From JABCPE02 sp963506915 (GTDB taxonomy: Bacteria > Bacteroidota > Bacteroidia > Flavobacteriales > Weeksellaceae): 64,000 nt of DNA. The translations under genes were made by a program, and so were the position numbers. The stretch spans positions 1 to 64,000 of the forward strand of contig CAUORE010000003.1 in NCBI GenBank assembly GCA_963506915.1, written 5' to 3'. The notes beneath the pieces were generated by a model. That model was not told the origin of the DNA. It made no database searches and saw only the letters and a list, made by a program, of their open reading frames with translations. Below, piece by piece: positions 59,992 through 64,000 of the stretch; the stretch's first letter is position 1, and each line of letters starts with the position of its first letter.

Positions 59992-60669
59992 ATGAATTCA
60001 CAAATTCTCTACGAAGACAACCACATCATCATCATCAATAAAAAAGTAGGTCAGCTGGTTCAAGGCGACAAAACAGGCGACCAGAGCCTGCTGGAACTGC
60101 TGAAAGATTTCATAAAAGAACGCGACCAAAAACCTGGGAATGTCTATCTCGGTTTGGTTCACAGGATAGACCGACCAACCTCTGGGCTGGTAATCTATGC
60201 TAAAACCTCCAAAGCGCTCTCCCGCCTTACCCAAATGGTAAAAAACAGAGAAATTAAAAAAACTTACTGGGCAGTGGTTCCCAAAGAGATGATTCCACAA
60301 AGCCAAACCCTTACCCACTATCTCAAGAAAAACGAAAAAAACAACAAAGCCATCATCTACTCCCACGAGGCAGAAGGAGCAAAAAAAGCCATTCTAAGCT
60401 ATAATATTCTCAAAACCTTGGATAATTATATGCTGCTGGAAGTGGACTTGCAGACAGGAAGGCACCACCAAATACGGGCACAGCTCTCTAAAATAGGCGT
60501 TCCTATAAAAGGCGACCTAAAATATGGCGCTCCTCGTTCTAATCCAGACGGCGGAATCAGCCTGCACGCTAGAATGCTGGAATTCATCCATCCTGTGAGC
60601 AAAGAACTTATGAAAATAACCGCTCCCGTTCCACAGAATGATGCGATATGGAAAGCCTGCAAAATGTAA
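59992..60669 (+). CDS. RluA-family pseudouridine synthase
   Basis: 225 residues, catalytic domain only, without an S4 RNA-binding domain. The catalytic Asp is in VHRIDRPTSGLVIYAK (about 53-68); LEVDLQTGRHHQIRAQLS and FIHPVSKELM follow. Probably modifies one uridine in rRNA or tRNA; the target is not clear. Ends at a bidirectional terminator shared with the porin gene. Confidence 0.93.
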   Translation: MNSQILYEDNHIIIINKKVGQLVQGDKTGDQSLLELLKDFIKERDQKPGNVYLGLVHRIDRPTSGLVIYAKTSKALSRLTQMVKNREIKKTYWAVVPKEMIPQSQTLTHYLKKNEKNNKAIIYSHEAEGAKKAILSYNILKTLDNYMLLEVDLQTGRHHQIRAQLSKIGVPIKGDLKYGAPRSNPDGGISLHARMLEFIHPVSKELMKITAPVPQNDAIWKACKM

Positions 60670-60693
60670 AAATGATATGTTAATTCAAAATAA

Positions 60694-60718
60694 AAGAGCC
60701 ACTCTGTGAGTGGCTCTT
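60694..60718 (+). terminator. Bidirectional terminator
   Basis: Perfect 11-bp stem AAGAGCCACTC/GAGTGGCTCTT with a three-base loop between convergent genes. Confidence 0.85.
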
Positions 60719-60745
60719 CTATCATCTCAAAATATTTTATTTATC

Positions 60746-61969
60746 TTAGAAATTTTGAATTAGAGACAACGATACACGGAAGTTTCCTGCTGTAGCATCT
60801 TGAGCATATTTCTTAGTTTTAAGATTTGTATCCCAAGCTCCATATGTAGTTGATGTATAATCTAATTCTGCAGTAAGTTTTGTATTACCTGATTTCCAAC
60901 CTACTCTTGGGGAAACTCTCCATGTACTAATTGGAGTTCCAGCTAAATATTGTCCTGTCACTTTACCTGTAAGAGGATCTATGATATCTGCCATTTGTCC
61001 AAATTTGGTAACACTTGGTGTTGTGTTTTTACTAAATCCAAAGTCTTTAGAATAACCACCAAAGATACCCCATTCAAAACTTGGTGTAAAATCTCCATAG
61101 AACTCTGTCCATAGAGCTAATGTATTATTACTCTTGTATTTACCTTTAGCGTCAACTGCCACCCCTCCTAATTGTAACAATTCACTTGGGTTTTGTCCAT
61201 AATCAGCATAGATTTGCCATGCTGAATTTTGTCCTAACTTCGCTTTAGCATAAGCCAAGAAAGTAAATGCTCCAAAATATTCTCCTCTCAATCCACTCTT
61301 AAGAGACTTATAGTTAGCTCCAAAACCTCCTACAAATTTATCATCGTTACCAAATTGTAACTGTGCGTGGAATGCAGGCAATGCTGATAAATTAGCTTTC
61401 CCTCCTACACTTGCAAAATCTCTCTCTGTGATAGCAGCAAGGGTCAATCTTGCATTACCTTTAGTAGAGAATCTGATCTGTGGAGAACGGTTGAACGGTT
61501 GGAATGGACTTCCTGCGTTGAAGTTGTAAGTTTTAGGAGATACATTCGTTACGAACATTGGGTGCCAGAACTGACCTACTAACCATTCTACTTTGTCACT
61601 AGATAATTTCACATAAGCATGTCTTAATGCTAATGTATTGATTGAAGCATCTGAACTACCAAAGAAGTGAGATTCAATCAAAGCCTCAGACTTCATTCCA
61701 AAGAACTCAGGCCCAGCAATTTTTACTCCTAATCTAGATTCTACTCCCCATCCATTGAAGTTAGGATTTGCATTCAAATCTTTTCCATTTACTTTATTAA
61801 CTGGAGATGCCAAATCGATATAGTTACCTTCTCTAGCAGCAACTACCTGACGAGAGTCAAAAGCGAACTCTCCTCTTACATACCCATAAAGTGTAGCACT
61901 TGTTTCTTCTTGTGCTAACCCTACTTGTGCTACTGCCAAAGCAAGTAGCGCCATGATCTGTTTTTTCAT
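60746..61969 (-). CDS. Outer-membrane porin (DcaP-like)
   Basis: 407 residues with a signal peptide (MKKQIMALLALAVAQVGLAQ) and a 16-strand type porin pattern of alternating aromatic/Gly strands. It begins YGYVRGEFAFDSRQVV and ends in FRVSLSLIQNF (terminal Phe for BamA recognition). It resembles DcaP-type trimeric porins. Codon bias suggests strong expression. It is divergent from the OFA transporter, hinting at import of a shared organic-acid substrate, which is speculative. Confidence 0.85.
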   Translation of the reverse strand: MKKQIMALLALAVAQVGLAQEETSATLYGYVRGEFAFDSRQVVAAREGNYIDLASPVNKVNGKDLNANPNFNGWGVESRLGVKIAGPEFFGMKSEALIESHFFGSSDASINTLALRHAYVKLSSDKVEWLVGQFWHPMFVTNVSPKTYNFNAGSPFQPFNRSPQIRFSTKGNARLTLAAITERDFASVGGKANLSALPAFHAQLQFGNDDKFVGGFGANYKSLKSGLRGEYFGAFTFLAYAKAKLGQNSAWQIYADYGQNPSELLQLGGVAVDAKGKYKSNNTLALWTEFYGDFTPSFEWGIFGGYSKDFGFSKNTTPSVTKFGQMADIIDPLTGKVTGQYLAGTPISTWRVSPRVGWKSGNTKLTAELDYTSTTYGAWDTNLKTKKYAQDATAGNFRVSLSLIQNF

Positions 61970-62022
61970 AATTGTAATTATTATAATTTAAAGATTTTCT
62001 TTCGTGATATTATTTCACACTG

Positions 62023-62030
62023 CAAAGATA
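62023..62030 (-). promoter_or_regulatory. Porin promoter -7 box
   Basis: TATCTTTG on the minus strand, giving a leader of about 47 nt before the ATG at 61969. Confidence 0.6.
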
Positions 62031-62245
62031 TAATATTATTTTATAATTTTTTTAACAAAAAAACTAATATTTATCATATTTCCTATTTTTTATCCTTTAT
62101 ACAGATATATATTAAGGTATATAACCTTGTCAAAATTAGCTTTTTATCCTATAACGCTTAATTCGCATGTTTATTTATGATTTTTTAACATTTTATAAAA
62201 TCAGACGCTCAATTATGCTTTTCAAACTTCTCCTTAATCACCAAA

Positions 62246-62286
62246 AAATCATACTTTTAGGAAGCTAGAAAAACAAAGTATGATTT
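62246..62286. repeat. 12-bp perfect inverted repeat
   Basis: AAATCATACTTT (62246-62257) and AAAGTATGATTT (62275-62286) separated by 17 bases, upstream of both OFA promoter candidates. Confidence 0.7.
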
Positions 62287-62349
62287 ATATCATCTTTTAA
62301 ATAAGGATTTATTATTTTATTTTTGCCCCCGACTTTCAAAAAGGTTTAG

Positions 62350-62357
62350 TAACTTTG
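62350..62357 (+). promoter_or_regulatory. Promoter -7 box for the OFA transporter
   Basis: TAACTTTG. A TATTTTTG at 62318-62325 ends 24 bp upstream, rather far for a -33 element, and may be a second promoter. Confidence 0.5.
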
Positions 62358-62525
62358 TAGTAGTAAAGATATGTATGATGATAGGTAATGGTGAATTTTA
62401 TATTTTTATTAACAAAAAATAGTGCCAATTCAAAAAATAGTATTAAATTGCACCCCGATTGAATAAATCAAATCATCTCAAAATAATTATAAACTTTAAA
62501 AATAACATTTAAATAATTATACACA

Positions 62526-63962
62526 ATGGATTTACAAACAGCAAAAAAGAAAGCCACAAGGGTACTCATCGCTGGTATTATCTCCAACTTCTCTGTTGGG
62601 ATTCTATACACATGGAGTAACTTGAAGGATGCTCTTGAGTACACTAACCTAGAGGGTATTCAGGACAAAAACGTTCAGGCTGCAGAAAGAATGTACTCTG
62701 CATGGGAACAATCTCACCTTGCTTTACCATATGGTATTGGAGGGTTTACTTCAGCGTTTATCGTTGTATTCGCTGGAGCTTGGCAGGACAAAATCGGTCC
62801 TACTAAAGTTATCCTTATCGGGGTATTGATGACAGGTTTAGGAGCTATTCTTTGTAGTTTCTTGACTAACCACCCTTACCTATTTACTTTCGTATTTGCT
62901 ATGATCGTAGGTAATGGTATCGGATTCGTATATGCATGTCCTCGTGCTGCTGCGATGAAGTGGTTCCACCCATCTAAAAAAGGGATGATCAATGGTCTTG
63001 TAGTAGCAGGATTTGGTCTTGGAGCTCTTTGGTTAGGTCCACTAGAAACTTTATTCTTGAAAGGTCAAGCTTTCGTTTGGACTTTTGACAGCTTCCCTAG
63101 ATTCTCATTAGAAAACACTCTTAGAATTTTAGGATGTGCTATCCTTGCTATGGGTATCCCAGCTGCATTGAATGTAGTGAACCCTCCTGCAGGATATGAA
63201 GTTCCTGAGCCAGAAGTACAAGAAAACAAACCAGTAAAAGAAAACGCTAAGAAAACTGCTTCTATCGGAACTGCAGCTATGGCTAAAACTTGGCAAGCTT
63301 GGGCATTGTTCTCTATCTATGCTCTATATTGTTCTGCTGGTGCGATGGTAATCTCTAACTCTTCTGACATCATGAGAGTACAGTCTGGATTAACTTCTGG
63401 AGTAGAATCAGGATTAATTACACCTGAAAACTTCGAACTTGCAACATCTCTACTTGGGGTGATGGTACCTGTAACATCTATCTCTAACGCAACTGGTAGA
63501 TCATTAGGAGGTATGATTTCTGATATCATCGGTAGAAAGAATGTATACTATGTAATCCACACTATCCAAGCGATTAACATGTTCTTCTTCCACACATATA
63601 CTTCTCCAGTAGCTATCGTGTTAGGAGTTATCCTTACTTGTGTGGTTTATGGTTCTGTAATGAGTACAACTCCATCTATCGTAGCTGACTACTTCGGTCT
63701 TAAGGCTTACGGTGCTAACTATGGTGTAGTTTATACAGGTTGGGGAGCTTCTCTAATCATTGGTCCACAAATCGCTGCTTACTCTAAAAAGTTAGCTCTA
63801 GAGGCTGGTAACCCTCAAGAATCTTATTTCTTCGCTTACCACGCAGCTATCGGATTGATCGCAATTTCATTAGTTCTTGCTTTCTTGGTTAAAAAACCTA
63901 AATTCAGACAAGAAGATGTTATTGATGATTACATCTTAGGACCAGATGAACTTAAAAAATAA
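62526..63962 (+). CDS. OFA-family MFS transporter (oxalate/formate or lactate type)
   Basis: 478-residue inner-membrane transporter with twelve helices. N-terminal RVLIAGIISNFSVGILYTWSN, the helix 4 segment GNGIGFVYACPRAAAMKWF and the later GRSLGGMISDIIGRKNVYY are OFA-family traits. Family members move oxalate, formate, lactate or related monocarboxylates; the substrate cannot be told here. Codon use is strongly biased (frequent GGT, AAC, ATC, GTA), suggesting high expression. The leader is long and may be regulated. Confidence 0.9.
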   Translation: MDLQTAKKKATRVLIAGIISNFSVGILYTWSNLKDALEYTNLEGIQDKNVQAAERMYSAWEQSHLALPYGIGGFTSAFIVVFAGAWQDKIGPTKVILIGVLMTGLGAILCSFLTNHPYLFTFVFAMIVGNGIGFVYACPRAAAMKWFHPSKKGMINGLVVAGFGLGALWLGPLETLFLKGQAFVWTFDSFPRFSLENTLRILGCAILAMGIPAALNVVNPPAGYEVPEPEVQENKPVKENAKKTASIGTAAMAKTWQAWALFSIYALYCSAGAMVISNSSDIMRVQSGLTSGVESGLITPENFELATSLLGVMVPVTSISNATGRSLGGMISDIIGRKNVYYVIHTIQAINMFFFHTYTSPVAIVLGVILTCVVYGSVMSTTPSIVADYFGLKAYGANYGVVYTGWGASLIIGPQIAAYSKKLALEAGNPQESYFFAYHAAIGLIAISLVLAFLVKKPKFRQEDVIDDYILGPDELKK

Positions 63963-63986
63963 TTAAGTTTAATCATAAATAAAGAC

Positions 63987-64000
63987 TCCCAAATTTGGGA
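63987..64000 (+). terminator. Probable terminator stem cut by the window end
   Basis: TCCCAAATTTGGGA at the very end of the window, 24 bp after the OFA stop codon; the T-run would lie outside. Confidence 0.5.

Larger units (their letters stand above)
61970..62525. other. 556-bp divergent intergenic region
   Basis: No coding frame seen. It holds the porin promoter (62023-62030), AAGGT/ACCTT half-sites near 62113-62128, a 12-bp inverted repeat (62246-62286), a TATTTTTG box (62318-62325), a TAACTTTG box (62350-62357) and a leader of about 160 nt before the OFA transporter ATG. The size and contents point to regulated expression of both genes. Confidence 0.6.

Noticed and set aside
1..64000. CRISPR arrays, tRNA or rRNA genes, insertion sequences, prophage
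   Set aside because: No regularly spaced repeats, no tRNA cloverleaf-like segments in the few intergenic gaps, no transposase, integrase or phage structural genes were seen.

Overview
The window is a gene-dense chromosomal segment of a Bacteroidota bacterium, most likely family Weeksellaceae (Chryseobacterium/Riemerella/Bergeyella group); the species cannot be fixed from sequence alone. The evidence is low GC, almost no Shine-Dalgarno signals, many promoters of the Bacteroidota type (TAnnTTTG at -7), and lineage-typical families (DUF2480, DUF2795, DUF2797, DUF3822, DUF6089-like, DUF6702-like, DUF6909-like). No rRNA, tRNA, CRISPR array, insertion sequence or prophage was seen.

Layout. 1-4.7 kb: minus-strand run trpS, tatD-like, UPF0126 channel, coaD, two hypotheticals, ddl. 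4.7-7.6 kb: plus-strand AmgK-like kinase, stand-alone RapZ C-domain, MurU-like nucleotidyltransferase and LOG-family protein, probably MurNAc recycling. 7.6-8.7 kb: a DUF6702-like gene behind a sigma-54-type promoter, then DUF2480. 8.8-11.7 kb: lpxB and comEC. 11.7-11.8 kb: a candidate small RNA on the minus strand. 12.0-17.3 kb: envelope block (DUF6089-like, uppS, bamA, two ompH/skp). 17.3-21 kb: thioesterase, rfbD, glutamine amidotransferase, yifB. 21.0-22.0 kb: a small divergent locus with a TerB-like protein, an unannotated 36-residue basic/hydrophobic peptide and a divergent XRE regulator. 22-29.5 kb: MscS, ferredoxin, MazG-like, U32 protease, rmuC, SpoU methyltransferase, a repeat-rich lipoprotein, a membrane-anchored putative regulator with a lipoprotein partner, and 5-FCL. 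29.6-33 kb: secA and DUF2795. 33-44.7 kb: surface polysaccharide region (epimerase, YadA-head-like secreted protein, Wzc, Wza, WecA-like, EpsG, GT2, deacetylase, SGNH hydrolase). 44.7-48.3 kb: arginase-fold protein with degenerate metal site, and topA. 48.4-50.7 kb: TPP riboswitch and TonB-dependent receptor. 50.7-60.7 kb: S1/P1 nuclease, DUF6909-like protein, dps, murI, folA, DUF3822, rsmD, DUF6973-like, accD, hypothetical, nadK, CBS protein, rluA-type synthase. 60.7-64 kb: an outer-membrane porin and a divergent OFA-family MFS transporter with a long regulatory gap.

Most genes are housekeeping: envelope building (ddl, murI, uppS, bamA, skp, lpxB, AmgK/MurU), translation and tRNA/rRNA modification, cofactors, and secretion. 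The best candidates for something undescribed are the XRE / TerB-like / 36-aa peptide locus (21.0-22.0 kb), the orphan small RNA (11.68-11.82 kb), the palindrome-controlled membrane regulator plus lipoprotein (27.33-29.01 kb), the sigma-54-type promoter at 7643, and the degenerate arginase-fold protein. In several genes the longest open frame begins with TTG or GTG lying inside or just after a TAnnTTTG promoter box, so the next ATG was chosen as the start.
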